From Evansella alkalicola (lineage in GTDB: Bacteria > Bacillota > Bacilli > Bacillales > Salisediminibacteriaceae), in the NCBI RefSeq assembly GCF_019042735.1, contig NZ_JAHQCR010000014.1, forward strand, positions 27,962 through 91,961: a stretch of 64,000 nucleotides of DNA, in the 5' to 3' direction. Numbering within the stretch: position 1 is the stretch's first letter; every line of letters begins with the position of its first letter. Positions 33,361 through 43,591 of the stretch are shown here, piece after piece. The notes under the pieces are model-generated. The model saw only the letters and a list, made by a program, of their open reading frames with translations. It searched no databases and was not told the DNA's origin. Position numbers and translations under genes: made by a program.

Positions 33361-36300
33361 TTAATCTTGAAGTATTGCACCTTCCAAATGATCCTGTTCC
33401 ACGTTTTCTTCATCAACTTTAGCAGCTGATATCTTACGGTAACGCTGCATTCCAGTACCAGCTGGAACGAGTTTACCAATAATTACATTCTCTTTCAAGC
33501 CGACAAGTTCATCTTTCTTACCTTTAATAGCAGCATCAGTTAGGACACGAGTAGTCTCCTGGAAGGATGCGGCAGATAAGAAGGAATCAGTCTCTAGAGA
33601 TGCTTTTGTAATACCAAGTAGTACTGGTCTACCAGTAGCTGGTGTACCACCACGTAGAAGGATATCACGGTTAGCTTCATTAAATTGGTGAATTTCTACA
33701 AGAGAACCTGGTAAAACTTCAGTGTCTCCAGCATCGATTACACGGATTTTACGAAGCATTTGTCTTACCATTACCTCCACGTGCTTATCACCAATTTCAA
33801 CCCCTTGCATACGGTAAACCTTCTGTACTTCTTTAAGTAGATACTCTTGAACACCTTGAACACCAGATACAACAAGTAATTCTTTCGGATCGATAGACCC
33901 TTCCGTTAGTACTTCACCTGGTTCTACCTCTTGACCTACTTCTACTTTTAGCCTTGAACCGTATGGCGCAGTGTAGCTACGAGTTTCTATTGCACCTTGA
34001 ACTACAATTTCTTTTCTTTCATTTACATCTTTTATATCAGAAACGGTACCTTGTATTTCTGAGATGACTGCCTGACCTTTTGGATTACGGGCCTCAAACA
34101 CCTCTTGGATACGCGGTAAACCTTGTGTAATATCGTCTCCAGCTACCCCACCTGTATGGAATGTACGCATCGTTAACTGCGTTCCTGGCTCACCGATAGA
34201 TTGTGCTGCAATAATACCTACTGCTTCACCAACTTCAACTTCAGCTCCAGTTGCTAAGTTGCGTCCATAACAGTTTTTACATACACCATGCTTCGTATCA
34301 CATGTAAAGGCTGAACGGATGACAACTTCTTCAACTCCGGAATCTTCAATTGTTTTTGCCATATCTTCACTAATCTCTTCGTTACGCCCAATGAGTACAT
34401 CATTGGTCTCTGGGTGAAATACAGTTTGGTGTACTACACGCCCAACTAATCGATCGTAAAGACTTTCAATTACTTCTGTACCTTCTTTTATAGCCGCTAC
34501 AGTTAAGCCTCTATCAGTTCCACAATCGTCTTCACGGACAATAACGTCCTGAGCAACATCAACAAGTCGACGTGTTAAGTATCCTGAGTCAGCTGTTTTT
34601 AGGGCTGTATCGGCAAGACCTTTACGAGCACCGTGAGTAGAGATAAAGTACTCTAATACAGTTAGACCCTCTCGGAAACTAGATTTGATTGGAAGCTCAA
34701 TAATACGACCTGACGGGTTAGCCATCAGACCACGCATACCCGCAAGTTGCGTAAAGTTAGATGCGTTACCACGGGCACCAGAGTCACTCATCATAAAGAT
34801 TGGGTTCGTCTTGTCAAGTGTGCCCATCAGCTTTTCTTGAATAAGATCTTTCGCTGAACTCCAAACTTCAATAACCTTATCGTAGCGTTCTTCTTCCGTA
34901 ATTAAACCTCTTCTATATTGCTTTAAGATTCGTTCTACCTTTGTTTCTGCTTCAGCGAGAATTTCTTTCTTCTCTTCTAAAACAACGATATCGGAAACAC
35001 CAACCGTAATTCCAGCTTTTGTGGAATAGTGGAATCCTAAGTCTTTCATCTTATCAAGCATGACAGATGTTTCTGACACTTTGAACTTCTTAAATACTTC
35101 TGCGATTATATCCCCTAAAAAGCCTTTCTTGAAAGGATTTACTACATCCGTTTCTTTAAATAGCTTTTTAACATCAGTTGTCATAGGGACCATATATTTA
35201 TCAGGAGTTTCCACTTCTAGGTTAAAAGCGGTTGGTTCATTCACGTATGGGAATGACTCCGGTAAAATCTCGTTAAAGATAACTTTACCAACAGACGTTA
35301 GCAGAAGTTTATCATTATGCTCTTCTTTGAAATTCGTTTTTCCTACAGAAGAAACTGGTAAAGCAATACGCGTGTGAAGATGGACATAGCCATTACGGTA
35401 TGCAGTAATTGCTTCATTTGGATCTTTGTAAATGTTACCTTCACCAACTGCATTCTCACGTTCTAGAGTTAGGTAGTAGTTACCTAATACCATATCTTGA
35501 GACGGTGTTACAACTGGTTTTCCATCTTTAGGATTCAAGATGTTTTGTGCAGCAAGCATTAGTAGTCTAGATTCTGCTTGCGCTTCCGCAGAAAGTGGTA
35601 CGTGGACCGCCATTTGGTCCCCATCAAAGTCGGCATTATAGGCTGTACATACTAATGGGTGTAGCTTAATTGCGCGACCTTCTACTAATGTTGGCTCAAA
35701 TGCTTGAATACCAAGTCTGTGTAATGTAGGTGCACGGTTTAATAGAACTGGATGTTCCCTAATAACTTCCTCAAGGACATCCCACACTTCAGGTTGAACC
35801 CGTTCTACTTTCCTTTTTGCACTCTTAATATTATGAGCAAGCCCTTGGCTTACTAATTCCTTCATAACAAATGGTTTAAACAATTCTAATGCCATTTCCT
35901 TCGGTAAACCACACTGATACATTTTTAAATGTGGTCCTACAACGATAACGGAACGACCAGAGTAGTCAACACGTTTACCTAGTAGGTTTTGACGGAAACG
36001 TCCTTGTTTACCTTTTAGCATATGAGACAAGGATTTTAACGGTCGATTACCAGGACCAGTAACTGGTCGGCCTCTTCTTCCATTATCAATCAATGCATCA
36101 ACCGCTTCTTGTAGCATACGTTTTTCGTTTTGAACAATAATATTTGGAGCACCTAAATCTAATAGTCGCTTCAAACGATTGTTTCTATTAATTACTCGAC
36201 GATATAGATCGTTTAAGTCTGAAGTTGCAAATCTACCTCCATCAAGTTGAACCATTGGGCGCAACTCTGGTGGAATAACTGGCAGTACATCAAGAATCAT

Positions 36301-36975
36301 CCAAGCTGGGTTGTTACCAGAGTGACGGAATGCTTCCAGTACCTCAAGACGTTTGATCGCTCTAGTTCGTCTTTGACCTTGAGCAGTGACAAGCTCCTCT
36401 TTCAGCATACCAACTTCTTTCTCTGTGTCGATATCCTGTAAGAGTTTGCGAATTGCTTCTGCTCCCATCTGCGCAGTGAAAGAACGTCCGTACTTCTCAC
36501 GATATGTGCGGTATTCCTTCTCAGATAAAAGCTGCTTCAATTCTAAAGGTGTATCTCCTGTCTCCGTCACAACATAAGAAGCAAAATAAATAACTTCTTC
36601 CAAAGAACGTGGGGACATGTCTAGGACAAGCCCCATACGACTTGGGATTCCTTTAAAATACCAAATGTGGGAGACTGGGGCAGCTAATTCAATGTGCCCC
36701 ATACGCTCACGACGAACTTTAGCGCGAGTTACTTCTACTCCACAACGGTCACAAACAACACCCTTGTAACGAACTCGTTTGTATTTTCCACAATGACATT
36801 CCCAGTCCTTAGTAGGCCCGAAAATTCTTTCGCAGAAAAGACCATCTTTTTCAGGTTTTAAAGTACGATAGTTTATCGTTTCTGGCTTCTTTACTTCACC
36901 TCTAGACCAAGATCTTATCTTATCTGGTGATGCAAGGCCAATTTTCATATACTCAAAATTATTTACATCTATCAA
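33361..36975 (-). CDS. rpoC: RNA polymerase beta-prime subunit
   Basis: The start is TTG at 36975, 8 nt after AAGGGAGG, giving LIDVNNFEYMKIGLASPDKI and 1204 residues; the frame open to 37002 holds the Shine-Dalgarno. The N-terminal zinc site is CHCGKYKRVRYKGVVCDRCG; the clamp follows. The catalytic magnesium loop NADFDGDQMAVH is near residue 450, and the second zinc site has CDTKHGVCKNCYG. There is no large lineage insertion. It follows rpoB by 36 nt. Confidence 0.99.
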   Translation of the reverse strand: MIDVNNFEYMKIGLASPDKIRSWSRGEVKKPETINYRTLKPEKDGLFCERIFGPTKDWECHCGKYKRVRYKGVVCDRCGVEVTRAKVRRERMGHIELAAPVSHIWYFKGIPSRMGLVLDMSPRSLEEVIYFASYVVTETGDTPLELKQLLSEKEYRTYREKYGRSFTAQMGAEAIRKLLQDIDTEKEVGMLKEELVTAQGQRRTRAIKRLEVLEAFRHSGNNPAWMILDVLPVIPPELRPMVQLDGGRFATSDLNDLYRRVINRNNRLKRLLDLGAPNIIVQNEKRMLQEAVDALIDNGRRGRPVTGPGNRPLKSLSHMLKGKQGRFRQNLLGKRVDYSGRSVIVVGPHLKMYQCGLPKEMALELFKPFVMKELVSQGLAHNIKSAKRKVERVQPEVWDVLEEVIREHPVLLNRAPTLHRLGIQAFEPTLVEGRAIKLHPLVCTAYNADFDGDQMAVHVPLSAEAQAESRLLMLAAQNILNPKDGKPVVTPSQDMVLGNYYLTLERENAVGEGNIYKDPNEAITAYRNGYVHLHTRIALPVSSVGKTNFKEEHNDKLLLTSVGKVIFNEILPESFPYVNEPTAFNLEVETPDKYMVPMTTDVKKLFKETDVVNPFKKGFLGDIIAEVFKKFKVSETSVMLDKMKDLGFHYSTKAGITVGVSDIVVLEEKKEILAEAETKVERILKQYRRGLITEEERYDKVIEVWSSAKDLIQEKLMGTLDKTNPIFMMSDSGARGNASNFTQLAGMRGLMANPSGRIIELPIKSSFREGLTVLEYFISTHGARKGLADTALKTADSGYLTRRLVDVAQDVIVREDDCGTDRGLTVAAIKEGTEVIESLYDRLVGRVVHQTVFHPETNDVLIGRNEEISEDMAKTIEDSGVEEVVIRSAFTCDTKHGVCKNCYGRNLATGAEVEVGEAVGIIAAQSIGEPGTQLTMRTFHTGGVAGDDITQGLPRIQEVFEARNPKGQAVISEIQGTVSDIKDVNERKEIVVQGAIETRSYTAPYGSRLKVEVGQEVEPGEVLTEGSIDPKELLVVSGVQGVQEYLLKEVQKVYRMQGVEIGDKHVEVMVRQMLRKIRVIDAGDTEVLPGSLVEIHQFNEANRDILLRGGTPATGRPVLLGITKASLETDSFLSAASFQETTRVLTDAAIKGKKDELVGLKENVIIGKLVPAGTGMQRYRKISAAKVDEENVEQDHLEGAILQD

Positions 36976-37011
36976 GGGGCTAACCTCCCTTTCAGCATTC
37001 AAGTTCTCGCA

Positions 37012-40000
37012 TTATCCGTTAGATTCATTCGTTTCAAGGTTCAAGTTCAACTTGTCATTGCCTTGCTCTTCATCATCATCAAGCTCTAACATCTCAATCT
37101 CTTCTTCATTACTTGATAGCATTTTTACATCCATACCCAAGCTTTGAAGTTCTTTGATAAGTACCTTGAATGACTCAGGAACACCTGGCTCTGGTACGTT
37201 TTCACCTTTGACAATGGCCTCATATGTTTTCACACGTCCAACAACATCATCAGATTTTACAGTCAAGATTTCTTGAAGTGTGTAAGCAGCACCATATGCT
37301 TCTAGTGCCCATACCTCCATCTCTCCGAAACGTTGACCACCAAATTGAGCTTTACCACCCAATGGTTGTTGTGTAACAAGAGAATAAGGTCCAGTTGACC
37401 GAGCATGCAATTTATCGTCAACCATGTGAGCAAGCTTGATCATATACATGATACCTACTGACACACGGTTATCGTATGGCTCTCCAGTACGACCATCATA
37501 TAAAACAGTCTTACCATCACGGGCCATGCCTGCTTCTTCAAGAGTACTCCACACATCTTCTTCACTTGCCCCATCAAATACTGGACTCGCTACATGGATA
37601 CCTAAATAACGTGCTGCCATTCCAAGATGAAGCTCTAATACCTGCCCGATGTTCATACGGGAAGGAACCCCTAATGGGTTTAACATGATATCAATTGGAG
37701 TACCATCTGGTAAATATGGCATATCTTCTTCTGGTAGAATTCGGGAAATTACACCTTTGTTCCCGTGACGACCTGCCATTTTATCCCCTTCATGAATCTT
37801 TCTTTTCTGAACAATATATACACGAACAAGCTGGTTTACCCCTGGAGGTAGTTCATCTCCATCTTCTCGGTTAAACACTTTCACATCTAGAACGATTCCA
37901 TCTCCACCGTGAGGAGCACGTAATGAAGTATCACGAACCTCTCTTGCTTTTTCACCAAAAATGGCGTGGAGTAATCGTTCTTCAGCTGTTAGCTCTGTTA
38001 CACCCTTTGGCGTAACTTTACCAACTAAGATGTCTCCGTCTTTCACTTCAGCACCAACGCGGATAATTCCACGCTCATCTAAGTTTTTCAACGCATCTTC
38101 CCCAACGTTAGGAATATCACGAGTGATTTCCTCAGGCCCTAATTTCGTATCTCGTGCTTCCGATTCATATTCTTCAATATGAACAGAAGTGTAGACATCA
38201 TCTTTTACAAGACGCTCACTTAAAATGATCGCATCCTCGTAGTTATAACCTTCCCATGTCATAAAGCCGACCATTACATTTCGTCCTAAGGCCATTTCAC
38301 CAAGCTCCATAGAAGGACCATCAGCTAAAGTCTCACCTTTTGTAACGATATTACCTTCACTTACAATAGGTTTTTGGTTATAACAAGTACCTTGGTTGGA
38401 ACGTTCGAACTTCTGAAGGTTATACCTTACTACATCACCTTCAACTTCTTTACCATCTACTTCTTCTATTTGACGAATTTGCACGTATTTAGCAGTAACA
38501 CGTTCAACTCGGCCACTTACTTTAGAAACTACAGCTGCACCGGAGTCTTTTGCAGAAACATACTCCATACCTGTACCAACTAAAGGTGCTTCAGGTTGAA
38601 GTAAAGGAACTGCTTGACGTTGCATGTTCGCACCCATCAATGCACGGTTTGAGTCATCGTTTTCTAAGAAAGGAATACACGCTGTCGCAGCAGAAACAAC
38701 CTGCTTAGGCGATACATCCATATAGTCAACTCTGTCCCGTGCCACGATAATATTTTCTCCACGGAAACGGCATATGATGTTGTCATCAATAAAAGCTCCG
38801 TTTTCGTCAAGCTTTGCGTTCGCCTGTGCAACTACATAATTATCTTCTTCATCCGCAGTCAAGTAATCAAATTGCGAACTTACTCGGCCAGTTTCATGGT
38901 CTACCTTACGATAAGGCGTTTCCATAAAGCCGAACTCGTTTACTTTCGCATAACTTGATAGGGAGTTAATTAAACCAATGTTTGGACCCTCTGGCGTTTC
39001 AATCGGACACATACGACCATAGTGAGAGTAGTGAACGTCACGTACTTCAAATCCAGCACGTTCACGCGTCAAACCACCAGGCCCTAGAGCTGATAAACGA
39101 CGCTTATGCGTTAACTCCGCCAATGGATTCGTTTGATCCATAAATTGAGATAACTGAGAGCTACCGAAAAACTCTTTAATAGATGCAATCACTGGACGAA
39201 TATTAATTAACGCTTGTGGCGTAATAACATTAGCATCCTGAATAGACATTCTTTCACGCACAACTCTCTCCATACGAGATAAACCAATACGGAACTGGTT
39301 CTGCAATAGCTCACCTACAGAACGTAAACGTCGGTTACCTAGGTGGTCAATATCATCTGTATTTCCTACTCCATGTAATAGATTAAAGAAATAGTTAATA
39401 GAAGATAATATATCTGCAGGTGTAATATTTTTAACGCCTTTTTCCACAACACCGTTACCAATTACTTTAATTGGCTGTTCACTAGTTCCATCAGGATTGT
39501 GAATGAGTATTGATTGCATTTCAACTTCTTCGTCATCTACTACCCCACCATTAAGGGTGATATGACGGAAGCCTACATTATTCTCAAGATAAGGGATTAA
39601 CCTGTCTAACAATCTTCTATCAATTAGAGCCCCTTCTTCTGCTAAAACTTCACCTGTTTCTGGATCAACTAATGTCTCTGCAAGTCGCTGATTAAACAAA
39701 CGATCCTTAATATGAAGCTTTTTATTCATCTTATAACGCCCAACGTTTGCTAAATCATAACGTTTAGGATCAAAGAATCTAGACTCCAATAGGCTTTTTG
39801 CATTATCTACAGTTGGAGGTTCTCCAGGACGTAAACGCTCATAGATTTCTAACAACGCCTTTTCACTACTGTCTGTGTTGTCCTTTTCAAGCGTATTACG
39901 TAGATATTCATCTTCTCCTAATAGATCAATAATCTCTTGATCTGAACCAAACCCAATTGCACGCAACAATACTGTTACAGGGATCTTTCTCGTACGATCG

Positions 40001-40551
40001 ATACGTACATACACAATATCCTTAGCGTCTGTTTCTAATTCAAGCCATGCACCCCGGTTCGGTATTACAGTTGCCGTAAAACCAGGCTTTCCGTTCTTAT
40101 CAATCTTTTTACTGAAATAAACGCTCGGAGACCGCACTAACTGAGAAACAATGACACGCTCTGCACCATTAATAACAAAGGTACCAGTATCAGTCATTAA
40201 CGGGAAGTCTCCCATGAAAACTTCCTGCTCTTTTACTTCTCCCGTCTCTTTATTAATGAGACGAACCTTTACACGAAGCGGCGCAGAATATGTAACGTCT
40301 CGCTCCTTCGATTCTTCTACTGAATACTTCGGTTCACCTAAGTTGTAATCAATAAACTCAAGTACCAGATTACCAGTAAAATCTTCAATTGGAGAGATGT
40401 CTTGAAACATCTCACGTATACCTTCTTCTAGAAACCATTCATAAGAAGCCGTTTGTATTTCAATCAAGTTTGGAAGATCCAACACTTCACTGATACGAGC
40501 ATAACTTCTTCTCTGGCGGTGGCGTCCATACTGAACTAGTTGACCTGTCAA
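37012..40551 (-). CDS. rpoB: RNA polymerase beta subunit
   Basis: The start is TTG at 40551, 8 nt after GAGGGG, giving the standard LTGQLVQYGRHRQRRSYARI N-terminus and 1179 residues; a GTG at 40560 is in frame. The rifampicin pocket SSQLSQFMDQTNPLAEL, THKRRLSALG is wild type. Other landmarks are EGPNIGLI and KMAGRHGNKGV. The acidic C-terminal tail is about 14 residues shorter than in B. subtilis. A sigma-A promoter lies about 285 nt upstream, so rpoBC can be transcribed apart from rplJL. Confidence 0.99.
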   Translation of the reverse strand: MTGQLVQYGRHRQRRSYARISEVLDLPNLIEIQTASYEWFLEEGIREMFQDISPIEDFTGNLVLEFIDYNLGEPKYSVEESKERDVTYSAPLRVKVRLINKETGEVKEQEVFMGDFPLMTDTGTFVINGAERVIVSQLVRSPSVYFSKKIDKNGKPGFTATVIPNRGAWLELETDAKDIVYVRIDRTRKIPVTVLLRAIGFGSDQEIIDLLGEDEYLRNTLEKDNTDSSEKALLEIYERLRPGEPPTVDNAKSLLESRFFDPKRYDLANVGRYKMNKKLHIKDRLFNQRLAETLVDPETGEVLAEEGALIDRRLLDRLIPYLENNVGFRHITLNGGVVDDEEVEMQSILIHNPDGTSEQPIKVIGNGVVEKGVKNITPADILSSINYFFNLLHGVGNTDDIDHLGNRRLRSVGELLQNQFRIGLSRMERVVRERMSIQDANVITPQALINIRPVIASIKEFFGSSQLSQFMDQTNPLAELTHKRRLSALGPGGLTRERAGFEVRDVHYSHYGRMCPIETPEGPNIGLINSLSSYAKVNEFGFMETPYRKVDHETGRVSSQFDYLTADEEDNYVVAQANAKLDENGAFIDDNIICRFRGENIIVARDRVDYMDVSPKQVVSAATACIPFLENDDSNRALMGANMQRQAVPLLQPEAPLVGTGMEYVSAKDSGAAVVSKVSGRVERVTAKYVQIRQIEEVDGKEVEGDVVRYNLQKFERSNQGTCYNQKPIVSEGNIVTKGETLADGPSMELGEMALGRNVMVGFMTWEGYNYEDAIILSERLVKDDVYTSVHIEEYESEARDTKLGPEEITRDIPNVGEDALKNLDERGIIRVGAEVKDGDILVGKVTPKGVTELTAEERLLHAIFGEKAREVRDTSLRAPHGGDGIVLDVKVFNREDGDELPPGVNQLVRVYIVQKRKIHEGDKMAGRHGNKGVISRILPEEDMPYLPDGTPIDIMLNPLGVPSRMNIGQVLELHLGMAARYLGIHVASPVFDGASEEDVWSTLEEAGMARDGKTVLYDGRTGEPYDNRVSVGIMYMIKLAHMVDDKLHARSTGPYSLVTQQPLGGKAQFGGQRFGEMEVWALEAYGAAYTLQEILTVKSDDVVGRVKTYEAIVKGENVPEPGVPESFKVLIKELQSLGMDVKMLSSNEEEIEMLELDDDEEQGNDKLNLNLETNESNG

Positions 40552-40835
40552 CTGATTCACCCCTCAAAACTAGCGTTTTTATATCAAAAGGAATGCATTC
40601 ATTTCTATGTAACATGTACATCCCTTTGACTGACTTAAATACTAAAAAACAAAAACCTTCGCAATTCTTTAAACAATACTTTTCTTGAAAACAAAAAAAA
40701 GGTGTGATAGCCCTCTTACCAAGTAAGGCACAAAAGACTTTACTAGTTTGTCCAAAATCACCCTTTTTATACACATCACCTATATTTTAAGCATTATTTC
40801 CCAGTTTCGAACTATATATTCATACGCATTAAATA

Positions 40836-40864
40836 ATATTAACAAAAAGCGAACTCCGAGTCAA
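40836..40864 (-). promoter_or_regulatory. Sigma-A promoter for rpoBC
   Basis: TTGACT (40864-40859), 17 nt, TAATAT (40841-40836) on the minus strand; the -35 overlaps the rsmC stop. The remaining 275 nt of leader to rpoB is AT-rich with a pyrimidine-purine tract near 40690 and no recognised RNA family. Confidence 0.7.
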
Positions 40865-41466
40865 CATTTTTTTCCTTTAATTATAAAATAGCCCTTTGAT
40901 TTCTCAACGATCTCTACCTCGAACCCTAGTTCTTCCAGCTTTTTCATTGTTGAAGGGGCTCCTTGCTTTTTCTGAATGACAATCCACAGTTCCCCATCAC
41001 CTAATAACAGGGAGTAAGCTTGTTCATATAAGTTAAATACAACATGTTTCCCTGCTCTTATTGGGGGATTTGTAATAATTGCTGCATATTGTCCCTTAAA
41101 ATCACTTAATAGATCATTTTGAAATACTTTAATATTTTTTACGTTATTTAGATCGCCATTTAACGTTGAGAGCTCAATCGCCCTTTCATTAATATCCACC
41201 ATTTCAATTAATCTATCGGGCATCATTCTTGCCGCAGTGATTCCTATAGGTCCCCAACCACAGCCCACATCTACTACTGGTCCAGGAATAGAAGGTGGCA
41301 TGAAAGATTCAATTAGCAGCTTTGATCCATAATCTATTCCACTTTTTGAAAAAACACCGCGATCCACTAGGAAGTGAAGCGTTTCACCGCGAAGGGTTTC
41401 AGAAATTCTTTCCCGTTTGCTCTCAACATTCGGTTTATCAGTATAATAATGATCTGCCAATTCCAA
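40861..41466 (-). CDS. rsmC: 16S rRNA methyltransferase RsmC-like (YbxB)
   Basis: The 201-residue SAM-dependent methyltransferase has motif I VVDVGCGWGPIGI, motif II EMVDINERAIEL and the catalytic IITNPPIRAGK, the NPPx motif of base N-methyltransferases. This is the small one-domain form found between rplL and rpoB in Bacillus (YbxB). The RsmC activity, m2G in 16S rRNA, is assigned by family and not tested for this form. The start is TTG at 41466 close to GGAGG; a second TTG two codons later is possible. Confidence 0.9.
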   Translation of the reverse strand: MELADHYYTDKPNVESKRERISETLRGETLHFLVDRGVFSKSGIDYGSKLLIESFMPPSIPGPVVDVGCGWGPIGITAARMMPDRLIEMVDINERAIELSTLNGDLNNVKNIKVFQNDLLSDFKGQYAAIITNPPIRAGKHVVFNLYEQAYSLLLGDGELWIVIQKKQGAPSTMKKLEELGFEVEIVEKSKGYFIIKGKKC

Positions 41467-41552
41467 CTTACCTCCAAATGATATATTTCATCAAAAAATA
41501 AAATAGATTCTTAACATAACAGTCTTTGTCGTATTCACTACACCCCCCAATA

Positions 41553-41577
41553 CTGTGGGCGGCTGGTAGGCTCCTTA
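41553..41577. repeat. Decayed fragment of the dispersed palindromic repeat
   Basis: TGTGGGCGGCTGGTAGGCTCC resembles the GCGGGCGGCTGGTGAGCCTCC block of the copy at 44866-44994. Only this block survives, between rplL and rsmC. Confidence 0.45.
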
Positions 41578-41634
41578 ACAGCTTAGACATGTATATTCAA
41601 GACTATTCCATATTACACCAATCAGTTATATCGT

Positions 41635-41672
41635 TAAAAAAACTCGCTTTGAATTGTTTCAAAGCGAGTTTT
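41635..41672 (-). terminator. Intrinsic terminator after rplL
   Basis: AAAACTCGCTTTGAA pairs perfectly with TTCAAAGCGAGTTTT around 4 nt, followed by further T on the minus strand. Confidence 0.9.
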
Positions 41673-41687
41673 AAAGCAGTGATAAAA

Positions 41688-42053
41688 TTACTTAAGTTCT
41701 ACAGATGCGCCAGCTTCTTCAAGTTTCGCTTTCATTTCTTCAGCTTCTTCTTTAGCTACGCCTTCTTTAACTGGTGCTGGAGCGCCATCAACTAGAGCTT
41801 TAGCGTCTTTTAAGCCAAGACCAGTGATTTCACGAACCACTTTGATAACACCGATTTTAGATGAACCAGCAGATTCAAGTACTACGTCAAACTCAGTTTT
41901 TTCTTCTGCAGCCTCACCAGCAGCAGCTCCACCAGCTACAGCAACAGGAGCAGCAGCTGTTACACCAAACTCTTCCTCAATTGCTTTTACTAAGTCATTT
42001 AATTCTAAAACGGACATTTCTTTAACCGCATCAATAATTTGTTCTTTAGTCAT
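41688..42053 (-). CDS. rplL: 50S ribosomal protein L7/L12
   Basis: The 121-residue protein has the N-terminal dimer domain (EQIIDAVKEMSVLELNDLV), an alanine-glycine hinge (AAAPVAVAGGAAAGEA) and the C-terminal factor-binding domain (KIGVIKVVREITGLGLKDAK). It forms the flexible stalk with L10. It is followed by a strong terminator and preceded by rplJ. Confidence 0.99.
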   Translation of the reverse strand: MTKEQIIDAVKEMSVLELNDLVKAIEEEFGVTAAAPVAVAGGAAAGEAAEEKTEFDVVLESAGSSKIGVIKVVREITGLGLKDAKALVDGAPAPVKEGVAKEEAEEMKAKLEEAGASVELK

Positions 42054-42113
42054 TTTTATTTCCTCCTATTATTCTTATAGTTTTATACCGCTAGGCAATT
42101 TTTTTCGTAAATA

Positions 42114-42614
42114 TTAAGCGCCTTGTTCTTCCTTTTGATCCGCAACAGCTTTTGTTGCCAATGCAAAGTTTCGAATTGGTGCTTGTAACACGCTGAGTAC
42201 CATAGAAAGTAAACCTTCGCGTGATGGTAGTTCTGCAAGAGCTTTAATCTCTTCAAGTGATGCAATACGACCTTCGATAACACCAGCTTTAATTTCTAAA
42301 GCTTCATGATCCTTAGCAAATTTGTTAAGGATTTTTGCTGGTGCAACAACATCTTCGTTACTGAATGCAATTGCTGTAGGTCCAACTAATTGCTCATCAA
42401 GCTCAGTAAGTCCAAGCTTTTCAGTAGCACGACGGGCCATAGTGTTTTTATACACTTTGAAATCCACGCCTGCTTCACGAAGCTGTTTACGTAATTCAGT
42501 TACTTCTGATACATCAAGCCCACGATAGTCAACAACAATAGTAGACTGACTATCTTGTAATTTTGATGCAATTTCATCAACAACCTGACTTTTCTTTTCA
42601 ATCACTGCTCTCAT
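42114..42614 (-). CDS. rplJ: 50S ribosomal protein L10
   Basis: The true start is ATG at 42614 after CGGGAGGTGTCAGG, giving MRAVIEKKSQVVDEIASKL and 166 residues as in B. subtilis. The frame remains open back to 42674, but that stretch is the leader terminator. L10 binds the L11 region of 23S rRNA and anchors L7/L12 dimers. Expression is controlled by the L10 leader directly upstream. Confidence 0.98.
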   Translation of the reverse strand: MRAVIEKKSQVVDEIASKLQDSQSTIVVDYRGLDVSEVTELRKQLREAGVDFKVYKNTMARRATEKLGLTELDEQLVGPTAIAFSNEDVVAPAKILNKFAKDHEALEIKAGVIEGRIASLEEIKALAELPSREGLLSMVLSVLQAPIRNFALATKAVADQKEEQGA

Positions 42615-42651
42615 CCTGACACCTCCCGTTGAAATGTCATACCGCACGTAT

Positions 42652-42800
42652 AAAAAACGCCTCCATGTAGACATGGAGGCAGTCGTATCTTAACCAATTA
42701 TAATCATATAATAGGGTTTAGATGTTTACGAACCTCGGTAGGAGATTAAGCGTTAATACGCGCCTACTGTCTACGGTATGATTTAAATGTTTTAATTCAC
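42652..42800 (-). ncRNA. L10 (rplJ) leader with intrinsic attenuator
   Basis: The rplJ leader has a perfect hairpin GCCTCCATG/CATGGAGGC (42659-42681) followed by TTTTTT, placed between promoter and rplJ, thus an attenuator. Upstream lies a structured region with AGTAGGCGCGTATTAACGC and CTCCTACC. This matches the Firmicutes L10 leader, where L10-L12 binding controls readthrough. Confidence 0.85.
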
Positions 42801-42807
42801 AAAATAT

Positions 42808-42836
42808 AGTATATCGAGTTGACCTTAACAAGTCAA
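42808..42836 (-). promoter_or_regulatory. Sigma-A promoter of rplJ-rplL
   Basis: TTGACT (42836-42831), 17 nt, TATACT (42813-42808) on the minus strand. Confidence 0.85.
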
Positions 42837-42844
42837 CAAGTTAA

Positions 42845-43540
42845 TTATAATTTTACGTTAGCAACATTTACCTTTAGTCCAGGACCCATTGTAGATGCAA
42901 TAGCAACATTACGCATGTAAGTCCCTTTAGATGCTGCAGGCTTTGCTTTTAGTAAAGTGTCAATGATTGTGTTAATGTTTTCAACTAACTTATCATCTTC
43001 GAAAGAGACTTTACCAACTGGTACGTGGATGTTACCTGATTTATCAACACGGTATTCTACTTTACCAGCTTTAATTTCATTAACAGCTTTTGTAACATCA
43101 AAAGTAACAGTTCCAGTTTTAGGGTTTGGCATTAAGCCTTTTGGTCCTAAAACTCGACCTAATTTACCTACCTGAGCCATCATATCAGGAGTTGCAACTA
43201 CTACATCAAAGTCAAACCAACCTTGGTTAACTTTGTTGATTAAGTCTTCTTCACCTACGAAGTCAGCTCCAGCCGCTTCCGCTTCTTTTGCTTTTTCTCC
43301 CTTAGCGAACACTAGTACACGTTGTGTTTTACCAGTACCGTTTGGAAGAACTACTGCTCCACGGATTTGTTGGTCTGCTTTCTTAGGGTCAACCCCAAGA
43401 CGAGCTGCAAGTTCAACTGTTTCATCAAACTTAGCCGTTGCAGTTTTCTTAACTAATTCTACTGCTTCTGAAATTTCATACACTTTCTCGCGATCAACAA
43501 GCTTAAGTGCATCTGTATATTTTTTACCTTTTTTAGCCAT
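42845..43540 (-). CDS. rplA: 50S ribosomal protein L1
   Basis: The 231-residue product starts MAKKGKKYTDALKLVD and has PDMMAQVGKLGRVLGPKGLMPNPK (two blocks) and the C-terminal KPAASKGTYMRNV. L1 forms the mobile stalk at the E site and represses its own operon in several bacteria. TCGAGGAGGAAAGAAC precedes the ATG. A branched RNA structure in the rplK-rplA gap is a candidate feedback site. Confidence 0.98.
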   Translation of the reverse strand: MAKKGKKYTDALKLVDREKVYEISEAVELVKKTATAKFDETVELAARLGVDPKKADQQIRGAVVLPNGTGKTQRVLVFAKGEKAKEAEAAGADFVGEEDLINKVNQGWFDFDVVVATPDMMAQVGKLGRVLGPKGLMPNPKTGTVTFDVTKAVNEIKAGKVEYRVDKSGNIHVPVGKVSFEDDKLVENINTIIDTLLKAKPAASKGTYMRNVAIASTMGPGLKVNVANVKL

Positions 43541-43591
43541 GTTCTTTCCTCCTCGAATGTGGTTTTAGCGGTTATACCTCCCACTAATAAA

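Noticed and set aside
42615..42674. 20-residue extension of L10
   Set aside because: Covers the leader attenuator; the family start is the ATG at 42614.
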